Shown piece after piece: positions 42,714-54,106 of a stretch of DNA of 64,000 bases. Source of the DNA: Diadophis punctatus similis (taxonomy: Eukaryota > Chordata > Lepidosauria > Squamata > Dipsadidae); assembly GCA_023053685.1 (NCBI GenBank), contig JALIGW010000002.1, forward strand, positions 239,872,177-239,936,176, in the 5' to 3' direction. Position numbers and translations under genes: made by a program. Under the pieces are notes generated by a model. The model was not told where the DNA came from, did no database searches, and saw only the letters and a list, made by a program, of their open reading frames with translations. The first letter of the stretch is position 1. Each line of letters begins with the position of its first letter.

Positions 42714-44625
42714 ATATAAAGTGGAAAGTATAAAAAGGGGAAAGAAGGGGAAATAACTAAGGCAGAATACCAGCAAATAGCCTGAGCCTGTAAAGATGAA
42801 GTGAGGAAAGCTAAGGCTCACAATGAACAAAGGCTTGTGACAAAAGTAAAAAGTAACGAAAAAGCTTCTTCCAACATATTAAAAACAAGAAAAAAGTCAA
42901 GGAAATAATTGGTCCATTGCAGGGAGAATGTGGCAAGAAGGTGACAAGCAACAGGGAGAAAGCAGAGCTACTTAACATGTTTTTTGCATCTGTCTTTACA
43001 CAAATGGAAAAAACAGTCCAACCTATCAAAAACAGCATCACAAAAAACATATTAGGAACACAAATTAAAATAGGGAAGAAAATGGTAAGGGAACACCTAT
43101 CTACCCTAGACTAATTCAAATCACCAGGATCAGATGGATTACACCACAAGGTTCTGAAGGAACTGGCAGATGAGATCTCAGAACCACTGAACAATATCTT
43201 TGAAAGATCCTGGAGCACCGGGGAACTGCCAGAGGACTGGAAAAGATGTAGTTCCCATCTTCAAAAAAGGAGAAAAAACAGATCCAGGAAACTACAGACC
43301 TATCAGCCTGACCTCAATACCAGGGAAGATTTTGGAAAAGATAATCAAGCAACGAATCAACGAACACCTAGAAGCAAACACAGTAATAACCAAAAGCCAA
43401 CATGGGTTTGTCAAAAACAGATCATACCAGACTAATCTTATTGCATTCTTTGACAAAGTGACAAAATTAGTGGACCAGACGAATGCTGTCGATGTGGTTT
43501 ACTTGAACTTCAGTAAGGCATTTGATAAAGTACACCATAACCTACTACTAGATAAAGTAGAAAAATGTGGGTTAGACAGCAACACCACCAGATGGATTCA
43601 AAACTGGCTGACCAACCGCACTCAACGTGTAGTGCTCAATGGAACTGCATCTACATGGAGGGAAGTATGCAGTGGAGTACCCCAAGGCTCTGTTTTAGGC
43701 CCAGTACTCTTCAACATCTTCATCAATGACTTGGATGAGGGGATAGATGTGGAACTCATCAAATTTGCAGATGACACCAAACTGGCAGGAATAGCCAACA
43801 CTCCAGAAGATAGGCTCAAGATACAGAAGGATCTTGACAGACTTGAACATTGGGTGCTATCTAACAAAATGAAATTCAATGGTGAAAAAAGTAAGGTTCT
43901 ACATGTAGGCAAGAAAAACAAAATACACAGGTACAGTATATGTGGTACCTTGCTCAACAGTAGTAACTGTGAGAGGGATCTTGGAGTCCTAGTGGACAAC
44001 CATTTAAATATGAGCCAGCAGTGTGCAGCAGCTGCCAAAAAAGCCAACACAGTTCTAGGCTGCATCAACAGAGGGATAGAATCAAGATCATGTGAAGTGT
44101 TAATACCACTTTATAATGCCTTGGTAAGGCTACACTTGGAATACTGCATTCAGTTTTGGTCGCCATGATGCAAAAAGGATGTTGAGACTCTAGAAAGAGT
44201 GCAGAGAAGAGCAACAAAGATGATTAGGGAACTGGAGGCTAAAACATATGAAGAACGGTTGCAGGAACTAGGTATGTCTAGTTTAATGAAAAGAAGGATC
44301 AGGGGAGACATGATAGCAGTGTTCCAATATCTCAGGGGTTGCCACAAAGAAGAGGGAATCAAACTATTATCCAAAGCATCTGAGAGTAGAACAAGAAGCA
44401 ATTGGTGGAAACTAATCAAGGAGAGAGGCAACTTAGAACTAAGGAGAAATTTCCTGACAGTTAGAACAATTAATCAGTGGAACAACTTGCCTCCAGAAGT
44501 TGTGAATGCTCCAACACTGGAAGTTTTTAAGAAGATGTTGGATAACCATTTGTCTGAAGTAGTGTAGAATTTCCTGCCTAGGCAGGGGGTTGGACTAGAA
44601 GACCTCCAACTCTGTTGTTATTATT
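42714..44625 (+). mobile_element. CR1 LINE, 5'-truncated, young (V2R-C intron 5)
   Basis: The copy begins in the ORF2 linker and keeps RT, C-terminus and 3' UTR with a (GTT/ATT)-type tail. The direct repeat ACCTAT at 42708-42713 and 44626-44631 marks the target duplication. V2R-B lacks the element at the matching MITE end (16930). Few stops indicate recent insertion. Confidence 0.88.
43200..44567 (+). pseudogene. CR1 reverse transcriptase and C-terminal domain
   Basis: The frame 43200-44168 carries the [61 protein letters not shown] and the catalytic FADDTKLAG. A single TGA at 44166 ends it just after LEYCIQFWSP. The same frame then reopens and continues to 44567 with QRRATKMIRELEAKTYEERL and RRNFLTVRTINQWNNLPPEV. 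One frameshift precedes 43240. The endonuclease is missing, so the copy is inactive. Confidence 0.88.
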
Positions 44626-44640
44626 ACCTATGATCTAGAG

Positions 44641-44800
44641 ATATTTTCTCTGGCAGTAATAAAGCTCATCCAATATGCCATACTCTCCGGTCCCTATGGA
44701 ATGTCTTTTTGCTCTTCTTCCATTTTTGAAAGTAATGATGCGGTTTGAAAATAAAGAAAAAATCAGTTGAGGTTCATTTTCTCATTTAACTTTTACTTTA
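44641..44800 (-). other. V2R-C intron 5 remnant and deletion junction
   Basis: This segment matches 17022-17182 of V2R-B. At about 44800/44801 the sequence jumps to the middle of the family 2 MITE, so the L2-like LINE and the left half of that MITE are missing here. No gene is seen. Confidence 0.7.
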
Positions 44801-44922
44801 GGCAGCGCCATCTTGTTTTTTGCTTCTGCGCATGCGCAGTAGATGTTTTTTTTGTACTGAGCACGCACGCGCGGATGAAGTGCACATGCCCTCGCAGTGC
44901 ATCCCTGAGCGAACTGGCAGTA
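44801..44922 (+). mobile_element. hAT-type MITE, family 2, right half, split by CR1
   Basis: This is the counterpart of 19735-19854 in V2R-B. The final 23 bp, ending ACCCCTG, lie at 47945-47967 beyond a CR1 insertion and are followed by CTCTAGAT at 47968-47975, the right target duplication also seen at 19877-19884. The left target copy was lost with the left half. Confidence 0.8.
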
Positions 44923-47900
44923 GATTACAGATTACAGATTATTAGAGTTGGAAGGGACCTTGTAGGTCATCTAGTCCAACCCCCTGCTCAAGCAGGAGTC
45001 CCTACACCATTTCGGACAAATGGCAGTCCAATCTCCCTATGAAAGTCTCAAGGGTTGGAGGCAAGCTCCACAGGCAAGCTGTTCCACTGGTTGATCGCTC
45101 TCACCGTCAGAAAGTTTCTCCTTATTTCCAGTTTTAATTTCTCTTTGGTCAGTTTCCATCCATTATTCCTTGTCTGGCCTTCTGGTGACTTGGAAAACAG
45201 CCTGACCCCCACCTCTCTGTGGCATCCCCTCAAGTATTGGAACACTGCTATCATGTTTCCCCTGGTCCTTCTTTTCGCTAGACTGGCCATGCCCAGTTCC
45301 TGCAACCGCTCTTCGTATGTTGTACTTTCCAGTCCCCTAATCATCCTGGTTGCTCTCCTCTGCATTTTCTCTATAATTTCAATGTCTTTTTTGTAGTATG
45401 GTGACCAAAATTGGATGCAATATTCTAGGTGTGGTCTAACTAAAGCTTTATAGAGTGGTATTAGTACCTCCCTAGTCCTAGATTGTATCCCTCTATTAAT
45501 GCAATTTAGTATTGTATTATCATTTTTGGCTGCCGCTGCACATTGCTGGCTCATATTTAGTTGGTCATCCACTAAGACTCCAAGATCCCTCTTGCAGTCA
45601 CTGCTATTGAGTGTGGTTTCGCCCAGTTTATAAGTATATCTTTGGTTTTTCTTACCTAGGTGTAGGATTTTACTTTTCTCTGCATTGAATTTCATTTTGT
45701 TAGATTGGGCCCAGTGTTCAAGTCTGTCAAGATCCATCTGGATCCTGAGCCTGTCCTCTGGTGTATTAGCTACACCTGCCAGCTTGGTATCGTCTGCAAA
45801 TTTGGTTAGTTCCCCTTCTATTCCCTCATCTATGTCTTTTATGAAGATATTAAAGAGTACTGGGCCTAGGACTGAACCTTGTGATACCCCGCTGCTTACT
45901 TCTCTCCATGTGGACTTGGACCCATTGAGGACTACTTGTTGGGTACGGTTAGTCAGCCAGTTATTAATCCATCTGGTTGTGTAGTTGTCTATCCCACTTT
46001 TTTCTACCTTTCGAAGAAGTAGGTTGTGGTCTACTTTGTCAAATGCTTTGCTGAAGTCCAAGTATATTATGTCCACTGTATTTTGCTGGTCTACTAGTTT
46101 GGTCACAGTGTTGAAGAATGAGATGAGGTTGGTTTGGCATGATTTGTTCTTAAAAAGTCCATGTTGGCTGCTGGTTATTACTTTGGTTGTTTCTAGGTGG
46201 TGGCAGATCTGTTTTTTAATTATTTTTTCCAGTATTTTCCTGGGTATTGATGTTAGGCTGATTGGTCTGTAGTTACCTGGGTCTGTTTTTTTTCCTTTTT
46301 TGAAGATAGGGACCACATCAGCTCTTTTCCAGTCCTCAGGTAGGTCCCCTGTGTTCCAGGATTTTTGGAAGATGTGATGCAGTGGTTCTGAAATGACATC
46401 TGCTACTTCCTTTAGGACTCTGGGGTGTAATCCATCTGGTCCTGGTGATTTGTATTTGTCAAGTTCAGACAGGTGGTCTCTTACTGTAATTTTGCTTATG
46501 TTAAATTTTGTTTCAAATCTTTTTTTGCAGTTGTGTTATTGGTTAGTTGAGCTGCAGTTTCTTTTTGCGTGAAGACTGATGCAAAGAATGAGTTAAGTAG
46601 CTTTGCTTTGTCTGTGTTGTCTGTTACTTCTTTGCTGTCTTCTCTCTTTAGTGGACCAACTGTTTCCTTGATTTTTTTTCTTGTTGTTTATGTGTTGGAA
46701 GAAACTTTTTTTATTATCTTTGACTTTTGTTGCAAGTCTTTGTTCATTCTGGGCCTTTGCTGTCCTGATCTTTTCTTTACAGGTTCTGGCTATCTGTTGG
46801 TACTCTGCCTTAGTTATGTGTCCCTCTTTCCATTTTTTGTATTTGTCCTTTTTTTCATTCAATTTGTCAGTGAGGTCTTTGTGTAGCCCTGCTGGTTTCC
46901 TTTTGGATTTCTTGTTTTTCTTTTTCATCGGTATTGTGCTGTACTGGGCTTTTTTGATCGTGTTTTTCAGAGTCTCCCAAGCTTCTTGAGTTGTTTTACC
47001 CTTTAGGACTTTCATCCAGGGGATCTTCCTCAAGTTTTCTCTGAGTTTGTTGAAATCAGCTTTTTAGAAATCTAAGACTTTGGTGTCGCTGTGTTCAATT
47101 GTTTGCATTTGTGTTATGTTGAATTTTAGTATGATGTGGTCACTCTCACCCAACGTTCCTGCAGTTTCGATTCCTTCTATCACTTCTCCTCTGTTTGTAA
47201 GTATTAAATCCAATATGGCTGTCCCTCTAGTTCCCTCCTCCACTTTTTGGACAACAAAGTTATCAGCAAGGCTGGTTAGGAATCTGTTTGATTTCTCACT
47301 TGGTGCAGAACTAGTTTTCCAGTTGATATCTGGCTAGTTGAAGTCTCCCATTATTACTGCAGTGTTTCCTACATATGTTCGTTAGTTGGTTGGTAAAAAG
47401 GATGTCCATTTTTTCTGTTTGATTTGGTGGCCTATAGTATACTCCTATTGTCATGTCATTCTTTTTTTTCTTTTATGTTGACCCATATGCATTATAGGGG
47501 GTTTTCTTCTTTGGTTACATGTAGCTCTGTAGCAACATAGTGGTCCTTTACATACAGTGCAACTCCACCTCCTCTTTTGTGTGGTCTGGTTTTTTTGATG
47601 AGTTTGTATCCTTTTATCTGTATGTTCCAATTGTTTGTTTCATCCCACCAAGTTTCTGTTATTCCAACTATGCCGTGTCTACCTTCGTGCATTAATATTT
47701 AGAGTTTGCCCTGTTTATTCCCCAGGCTTTGTGCATTTGTGTAGAGGCATTTGAGATCTTGGTGCCTGATTCTGGGTGTGCTTTCTGTGTCTCCTGATTG
47801 GCATTTGAGTTTGTCTTTCTTCCCATCCCTCTTAAGTTTGTTATTTGCTTTGCTTACTATGGGTCCTTGCTTGGAGTTAGGTCCTGGTGATCCTGTGGAT

Positions 47901-47938
47901 TGGTCGCCCTCCCCGCTCAATTTTAGTTTAAAGCCCTA
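44923..47938 (-). mobile_element. CR1 LINE, about 3 kb, ORF2 nearly complete (V2R-C intron 5)
   Basis: On the minus strand the copy begins near the ORF1-ORF2 boundary, covers the endonuclease and RT, and ends in a short (ATCTGTA)n tail at 44923-44945. The direct repeat GCAGTA at 44917-44922 and 47939-47944 marks its ends. V2R-B has the empty site at 19849-19854. It is therefore younger than the duplication. Confidence 0.92.
45048..46316 (-). pseudogene. CR1 ORF2 reverse transcriptase (422-codon open frame)
   Basis: An uninterrupted frame covers [58 protein letters not shown] and the catalytic FADDTKLAG. It continues through LEYCIQFWSPYYKKDIEIIE to NFLTVRAINQWNSLPVELA. Upstream endonuclease parts sit in other frames at 46593-47033 (KIPWMKVLKGKTTQEAWE), 47492-47692 (IVGITETWWDETN) and 47699-47920 (LKCLYTNAQSLGNKQGKL). 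The RT is well preserved, but the full protein is broken. Confidence 0.85.
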
Positions 47939-48019
47939 GCAGTAGCAGAATCCGGAACCCACCCCTGCTCTAGATGAATCCACTTCCATAAACCTGCACT
48001 TTTCCTTGGTGTCACTCAC

Positions 48020-48146
48020 CTTCCTGAGTGGAAATGGTCCCCTCTGGACAAGGAACACAATCATAGCAGCAAACTGGCTCTCCCTCTCGCTTTCGCTTGA
48101 CAAATCCAGGATGACAATTTTCCACACATTTGGACTGAGGCAAAGG
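48020..48146 (-). CDS. V2R-C exon 5, cysteine-rich NCD3G linker
   Basis: The 127 bp exon lies between acceptor CTTCTTAG and donor GTGAGTG and is nearly identical to V2R-B exon 5, with Gln where B has His near the start. It encodes [18 protein letters not shown] and [12 protein letters not shown] second in-frame CAG acceptor 12 bp inside exists in this copy only, so a four-residue-shorter splice form is possible. Confidence 0.9.
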
Positions 48147-48289
48147 CTAAGAAGAAAAAGGAGGAATGCCACAACAATGTTTCTGCACTAAGTATTCATG
48201 GAAAATGTAGGTAGATATGCAATTTAGCTAAGTAGACTTTGTGGGCTTCACTTAGAGAAATATGAATCCTAACCCTAACCTCTAACCAT

Positions 48290-48760
48290 TCATGTTCATA
48301 TGCAGAGTCATAATCATATGCAGAGAAGAGCAACAAAGATGATTATGGGATTGAAGGCTAAAACATTTGAAGAAAGGTTGCAGGAACTGGGCATATCTAG
48401 TCTAGTGAATAGAAGGACCAAGGGAGATATGATATCAGTGTTCCAATATCTAAGGGGTTGCCACAAAGAAGATGAGTTAACCTATTCTCCAAAGCCTCTG
48501 AAGGCAGGACAAGAAGCAATGGGTGGAATATAGGAAAGAAGCAACCTAAGGAGAAATTTCCTGGCAGTTAGAACAATTAATCAGTGGAACAACTTGTCTC
48601 TAGAAGCTGTGGATACTCCAACACTGGCAGTTTTTAAGTAGAGATTGGATAACCATTTGTCTGAAATGGTATAGCGTTTCCTGCCTAACCAGGGGGTTGG
48701 ACTAGAAGACCTCCAAGGTCCCTTCCAGCTCTATTATTCTATTCTATTCTTTTAATCTGA
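48290..48760 (+). mobile_element. CR1 LINE 3' end (V2R-C intron 4)
   Basis: This is the orthologue of the CR1 tail at 20455-21290, without the hAT MITE. It ends in ATTCT repeats near 48740. The ATCTAAGG target occurs once, near 48453. Confidence 0.85.
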
Positions 48761-49138
48761 TTCAATCCAAACCTTAATGCAGACACATTAAGGCTGAGGG
48801 AACCACAAATACCAGCACTTGAAGGTTTCTCACAAGTTTGATGGAGATACTAAATTATAGAAGAAATACAAAAGAACCATGGTCTGTATCCTAAAGAATA
48901 ATCAAGCAGCATGCAATGTTGCTCAGGGCTGAATCGGTTAAAAACATGGTTCCATATTTTAGCATCTGAGGGACATTTTTGTGAATAGTACTAAAGTCCC
49001 CCCCTCCAAAACAACAACAAGCAGTCTCAGAAAACAGTAAGTTTTCTCTTAGGATACATTCAACTCTCAGGGAAGGTCATCCACCGTGGTGACTAAAATC
49101 TTTAGAAAAAGAAGAAAACACAGCAATATTTTACCCAC

Positions 49139-49342
49139 CTTTTTGAACTTTAGCCATGAAAGAGCACTTTGGTTGATAACAAGTCTCTGTCTTTCAAAAC
49201 TCCCCACTTTCCTTTTGATCAAACCCTCTAAAACCAACAAACACACAATGTCCATGTCTGCAGTAACTTCTCCATTTTGGTCCAAGTAGAGTTTCCAATG
49301 GGAAAGATTGTTTAACTCATTCTTCTCCAGAAAGGGATGGAA
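49139..49342 (-). CDS. V2R-C exon 4, ligand-binding domain C-terminal lobe
   Basis: The 204 bp exon, phase 0 at both ends, lies between acceptor CCATTCTAG and donor GTGGGTAA. It encodes FHPFLEKNELNNLSHWKLY, LDQNGEVTADMDIVCLLV and VGSFERQRLVINQSALSW. It is one codon shorter than its V2R-B counterpart and intact. Confidence 0.9.
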
Positions 49343-49955
49343 CTAGAATGGAAACACCCAATAATTTTAAAAGCAGAAACCTTTGTTTCTTATCCTACCT
49401 GGTATTTTCATGTTATCTTTTTCCTTTAAATTTTATTTTATTCTATTTGAAACATTAAAATATAAACTTCAAAAAAGTAAAAAAAAAGTAATATAGAAAA
49501 GAACTAACAAGGCAACACAAAAATGTGCATAAAAAGAAAAAAAATGTCCATGTCATATACATACACAAACATATACATAAACAGTCCTTTTTAGCAACAA
49601 GGACTGTAATATTTTGTACAAAAACTTCAATGATGCACTAAAAAAGGATGGCCAAATTTGATAAAAATATTTGTGAAAATATCAAACCAGTAGATGATTG
49701 CGAACTAAATGTGAGTCAGCATTGAGATGCTCATGGAAAGAAGACAAATGCATCCATAAGAATCTCAGGAAGTGAAAGTTCTTGTTTGAGGAGACCCCAA
49801 CTCAAGCCTCAGTTCCCCTTGCAGGGAGCATGCTTGGAGAAGACATCTCACAAAACTTGGATCAACTTGGAACAGCAAGGAAGTCAAGGATGAGATCAAA
49901 GTAGTTGCTTTTTGCGTTGAGGAAAGGTCAGAAGAAGAGCCATGTTGATCTATAG

Positions 49956-50577
49956 CAGGGGTGTCAAACTGAAGGCCTGGGGCAGAGGTGGGTTCCTGCC
50001 GGAGCTGTCCAGTGTGCAGCTCCGGTACGGAGCGGCCAATTGTGCAATTTGCACGTTGCCGCTCCAGAGCCCTCTCTGCTGGTCCGTCGCACGCGTCGCC
50101 AACTTTTTTGGTGAATTTTTGGATGATTTTGCATCTGCGCATGCGCGGAAGCAAAATTGCGCCAAAATCTCATGCGCGTGCGCGTCCCCTCACACCGGCA
50201 CCAGTAGGGAAGCAACCTGCCACTGGCCTGGGGACTGGATCCGGCCTGTGGGGTGCTTAAATCTGGCCTGCGGGACTGCCCTGGAAACAGCAAAGGACCA
50301 GCCCACAGTGCCTCTGCCAGTGAAAATGAAACTCAGGAGGGCCACATTTGGCCCTCCCGAGCTTTGTTTTGCTGGCGGAGTGTTGCAGGAGGCAATTGCA
50401 GCTGAAAACTGAGCTTGGGAGCCCGTTTTCACTGACAGAGCATTCGGGCCACCACAGGAGACCCCGACATGAGGGATGTCAAGCTGGCCATGCCCACCCT
50501 GGCCACGCTCAGCCCAGCCCCCCGAGGTCAAACACAACCCTGAATCGGCCCCCAATGGAATCAATTTGACACCTCTG
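49956..50577 (+). mobile_element. hAT-type MITE, family 1 (V2R-C intron 3), host of nested MITE
   Basis: The ends CAGGGGTGTCAAAC and ATTTGACACCTCTG are bordered by ATCTATAG (49948-49955) and ATCTAGAG (50578-50585). It is the orthologue of 22531-22873 and is longer because of the nested element at 49983-50225. Confidence 0.9.
49983..50225 (+). mobile_element. Nested hAT-type MITE, family 2
   Basis: The 243 bp element starts CAGAGGTGGGTTCC and ends CAACCTGCCACTG. It is bordered by the perfect direct repeat GCCTGGGG at 49975-49982 and 50226-50233. The V2R-B host MITE reads GCCCAGGG once near 22550, the empty site. Confidence 0.92.
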
Positions 50578-50790
50578 ATCTAGAGGATCTGAAAATCAGC
50601 AGTCTGGAAGCACCTTTCCAACTAAGACAGTGTGTTAATTGAGAAGGAAGGATACATCGCTCTTCCAATACTGAAATATGTTATGCTGAATCTTAAGCAC
50701 TGTTATTCCAGAGTCTGAGATATGGTGATATGAACTCAGTCAGAAGATAGGAGATTCTGGCAGAATGAAAGGGGGGGGAAACATCCTAAG

Positions 50791-52160
50791 GGGAGAAGCC
50801 GTTTTACAGCTTAGCAAATGAACCAGAGAAATTCAGTCTCCCCTTCACTGATTGGGTTAATGTGAAAACAGAGCAGCTATCAGTTAGAGAATATTTAACA
50901 AGAACTCCTGCAGAGAGGAGGGGCTGGGCTAGATGTGATAGCTTGAGGACAGTTTAAGAATACAAAATAATGGGATCCTTCAAAGAGGAAGGAAAAGGTA
51001 AAGGTTTCCCTCATTCAATTGTGTCTGATTCTAGGGACCAGTGCTCATCTCCGTTTTGTAGTCAAGGGAGACAGCATTGTCCGAAGATGGTTCCATGGTC
51101 ATGTGGCTGATATGACGGTACACCAAGGTGCGCAGAATACTTTTACTTTGTACTGAAGTGGTACCTATTTATCTACTTGCATTTGCATGCTTTTGAATTG
51201 CTAGGTTGGCAGGATGGGAGCTCACCCTATCATGCGGTACTTCTGGTCAATAAGCCCAGAGTCTTCATTGCTTGGCCATTGTGCCCCATTCAAATAAGGG
51301 AAGCCCTCTTTAAATCCTAGAAGAGCAAAATCAATAACCTCTATAGGAAAAGAATCCCATTCAGAAGAAAAGATCTCAAACAATATTTTAACCCCAAGTT
51401 AGCCAGGAATTGACCAAATTATGTAGAAACAAGTCTCCAAAAGTTGAAATTGATTAAATTACCCATCCGAGCGTCTAAGTTGCCACCTTTGCTGGTTTCC
51501 TTGTGAAACCGACAAGCAAACTACAGACACACAGCAGAAACTCCTGACAACAATAGGCTTGGGAAGGTTTCACTCTCTTTTTCTCAATATAACAAATTCA
51601 ATCTTTTACCAAAAAGGATAAATGTAATTAACCAAGTGTGAACACTGATCTTGTGAAAGACATCATATAGACTGATTGTCAATCACAAAATAAATCAGAT
51701 ATTTCTATAAATATCTGAGCCACCTTTTACTCAGGGCCCTTCGTTTGGTCCTCTGCCCAAAGAATGAGGCTCTTTATTTCTGCAGGAATAAACATCTGAA
51801 AGTTTCCTTCCTTGTTCCAGCATGATTTATTGGCCACTTGCACTGTGAAAATAGAATCCTGCTCAGGCCATCAGATGTTCTCAGAGTCTCCTTCAAATTT
51901 ATAAGAGTAAAATTCTACAATGCTAATCACAAACCATACGTACAGCAATAGCTTTAAAGTAATTAGGGAATAGAGCGGCATAGAAGAGCTCCAAAATTAA
52001 TAAATAAATAAATTAAATAAATAAAAATGCAAACTTCGTTTAAAATGAGCAGTGTTTAATATCAAAATATATCTGATGCCAGTTCCTTGGTAAGCTATAA
52101 TCTAACCAACTAGATTGAACAGATCTGTTGGTCTTTTGCAGCACAAGGAGGATGAATTGG
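50791..52160. other. V2R-C intron 3 segment absent from V2R-B
   Basis: About 1.37 kb have no counterpart in V2R-B, where the flanks meet near 23083. The segment contains a diverged tRNA-related SINE at about 50993-51290 and otherwise unique AT-rich DNA. No ORF is convincing. No target duplication is seen, so a deletion in V2R-B is as likely as an insertion here. Confidence 0.6.
50993..51290 (-). repeat. Diverged tRNA-derived SINE
   Basis: It matches the family of the SINE at 24186 over blocks such as GGTAAAGGTTTCCCTC, GTCATGTGGCTGATATGAC and TATCTACTTGCATTTGCATG, with more mismatches and a degraded B box. Confidence 0.65.
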
Positions 52161-52232
52161 GTCTCCTCCTTTTCCTTTGGATTCCTTCTCCAAAAGAGCT
52201 TAATTTGTTGGATCCCTGTTGGGATCCCATAC

Positions 52233-53033
52233 CTGCCATGGCTGGAATTTTGGAGCTTCTAATGTCTCTTGGACCTTCTTCCTTCTCCTCCAGGATCTGG
52301 ATGAATATGCAGCCTTCAGGATGTGGGCCAGAGTAATAAACATAATGTAAACAGAATCACTATTTGCAATCTGGATTATGTCCATTTTCTCTTGGGTTTC
52401 TATTGGAGCTTTTTGGATGCATCTTCTCCTGGCTTTGACAGAAAAGGCACGTTTTGAAGAAGAACAGCGAAAAGACTGCTCTAGAAACTGGGGTTCTACA
52501 AAAAAATAGGGTTCAAAAGCACCATATATTGGGCTTAATTTTTGTAGAAAATCAAAGCTCCAAATACTATGGATGTATTTGAGATTCCCATGATGATGAT
52601 CTGTTGAATATTTTCCCAAAGTTGTGGTGATCCAGACTTTCCCTCTAATGGGTCCTGACAAAGTGTCAAGTGTTAGTTGAAAAATAAAAAATGTGGGCCA
52701 AGGGATAAGATATTCTATGAAGTGAACAAAGACATTGACTTGTTTCCACTGAGAAAAGCTGGAATCTGTGAAGGGTTCTGGATATTTATCCGTTGCGAAC
52801 TGTTGTGATATAACAACACAAATTCCATTTCTCACAAACAAAGGAGGAAAAATCCTCAAGAAATTATCTCCCTCCTCTGTGTCTGGAGCAAGGAGACCAA
52901 TCAAGGTCCATCTGAAATGGAGGAGCAGTTGGACAATTGCTGGGTACTGAAACCCTTCTTTGGGGAGCATCCGGTGGAAAAAAGGGAATTCCCTTTTATC
53001 GCTCAGAATCTCTGAAGCAACTTTATCCCTCAT
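52233..53033 (-). CDS. V2R-C exon 3, large ligand-binding exon
   Basis: The 801 bp exon (267 codons) has the same acceptor (GCTTTTTCAG) and donor (GTATGGG) as in V2R-B. It encodes REFPFFHRMLPKEGFQYPAI, VQLLLHFRWTLIGLL, GKVWITTTLGKY, IHSIWSFDFLQK, IANSDSVYIMFITLAHIL and the terminal FQPWQ. It diverges from V2R-B mainly around residues 80-130 of the exon (ATDKYPEPFTDSSFSQWKQV against a different stretch), a surface loop region of the ligand domain. It is intact. Confidence 0.92.
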
Positions 53034-53267
53034 CTGAAAAAGCAATGAAGAATGCTGAGGTTTGTTTTGATGAATATATTTGAATGGTTTGTTAATTAGT
53101 CTTTGTTTTAAATATTAAACACAGAATATTAATAAGACTGGATATAAAAACAGAATACAAGAAATAAAGTTAATTAGAATAACAGTAAAAATGCAAATCA
53201 TATTTCTCTATTACCTCTACAATTAACCACAATTAGATTCAAATGTGGAGATGTTAATTAAAGTAAA

Positions 53268-53627
53268 GTAAAGGTAAAGGTTCCCCTCGCACATATATGC
53301 TAGTCATTCCTGACTCTAGGAGGCCGTGTCCATCTCCGTTTCAAAGCTGAAGAGCCAGCGCTGTCCGAAGACATCTCCGTGGTCATGTGGCCAGCATGAC
53401 TAAATGCTGACGGCGCATGAAAAGCTGTTACCTTCCCACCAAGGTGGTCCCTATTTTTCTACTTGCATTTTTACATGCTTTCGAACTGCTAGATTGGCAG
53501 AAGCTGAGACAAGTAACGGGAGCTCACTCTGTTATGCGGCGCTAGGGATTCGAACCGCCAAACTGCCAACTTTCTGATCAACAAGCTCAGCGTCTTAGCT
53601 ACTGAGCCACCACGTCCATTTACCGTG
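53268..53627 (-). repeat. tRNA-derived SINE (V2R-C intron 2)
   Basis: This is the orthologue of 24186-24538, with a B-box-like GGTTCGAATCCCTAG on the minus strand. Confidence 0.85.
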
Positions 53628-53753
53628 TTCATCTACCCACTATCAACACTTCTCAAGAGATTCTAGCATTTATTTTAACCACAATATCTATTTGACCAAT
53701 GGGGCAATAATCACTAGGGTGCTTTTTATACCCTTTTTAAAATAGAAAATATT

Positions 53754-54106
53754 TGTCAAGGTTCCAAATAGTAATCGAGCAGAAATCAGAGTCCAAGGCA
53801 AAGAATTCACCAAAGTTCCAATTTAATGCAGACACCATGTTGGCAACGCATGCAGAATCCCAAATCTAATTTTCTCCCAAGTTCCCACTTGATAGGAAGG
53901 GGGCACCCCACCCCCATCAGAGTCACGTTGCCCACTCATCTTCTGCCAGTGTGGCACGTCTCCTCCCAGCTTCTTGCAGGTGCTGGACAAAGATGACCTT
54001 GGAGAAGTAAGGAAGAATGTGATATCTCAAACTTCTCAAGCTCACTGTATTCCCCCTCCCCACTCCATGTCTTCTATGTAGAATAGTGACAAACGATGCT
54101 TTGTCA
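53754..54106 (-). mobile_element. Solo LTR, 353 bp (V2R-C intron 2)
   Basis: The segment starts TGTCAAGG and ends TTTGTCA, TG..CA ends with short inverted repeats, and is bordered by the perfect 5 bp direct repeat ATATT at 53749-53753 and 54107-54111. V2R-B has ATATT once at the empty site near 24667. Nothing internal is coding. Such solo LTRs arise by recombination between the two LTRs of a provirus-like element. The strand is uncertain and was chosen from an ATTAAA signal. Confidence 0.85.
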
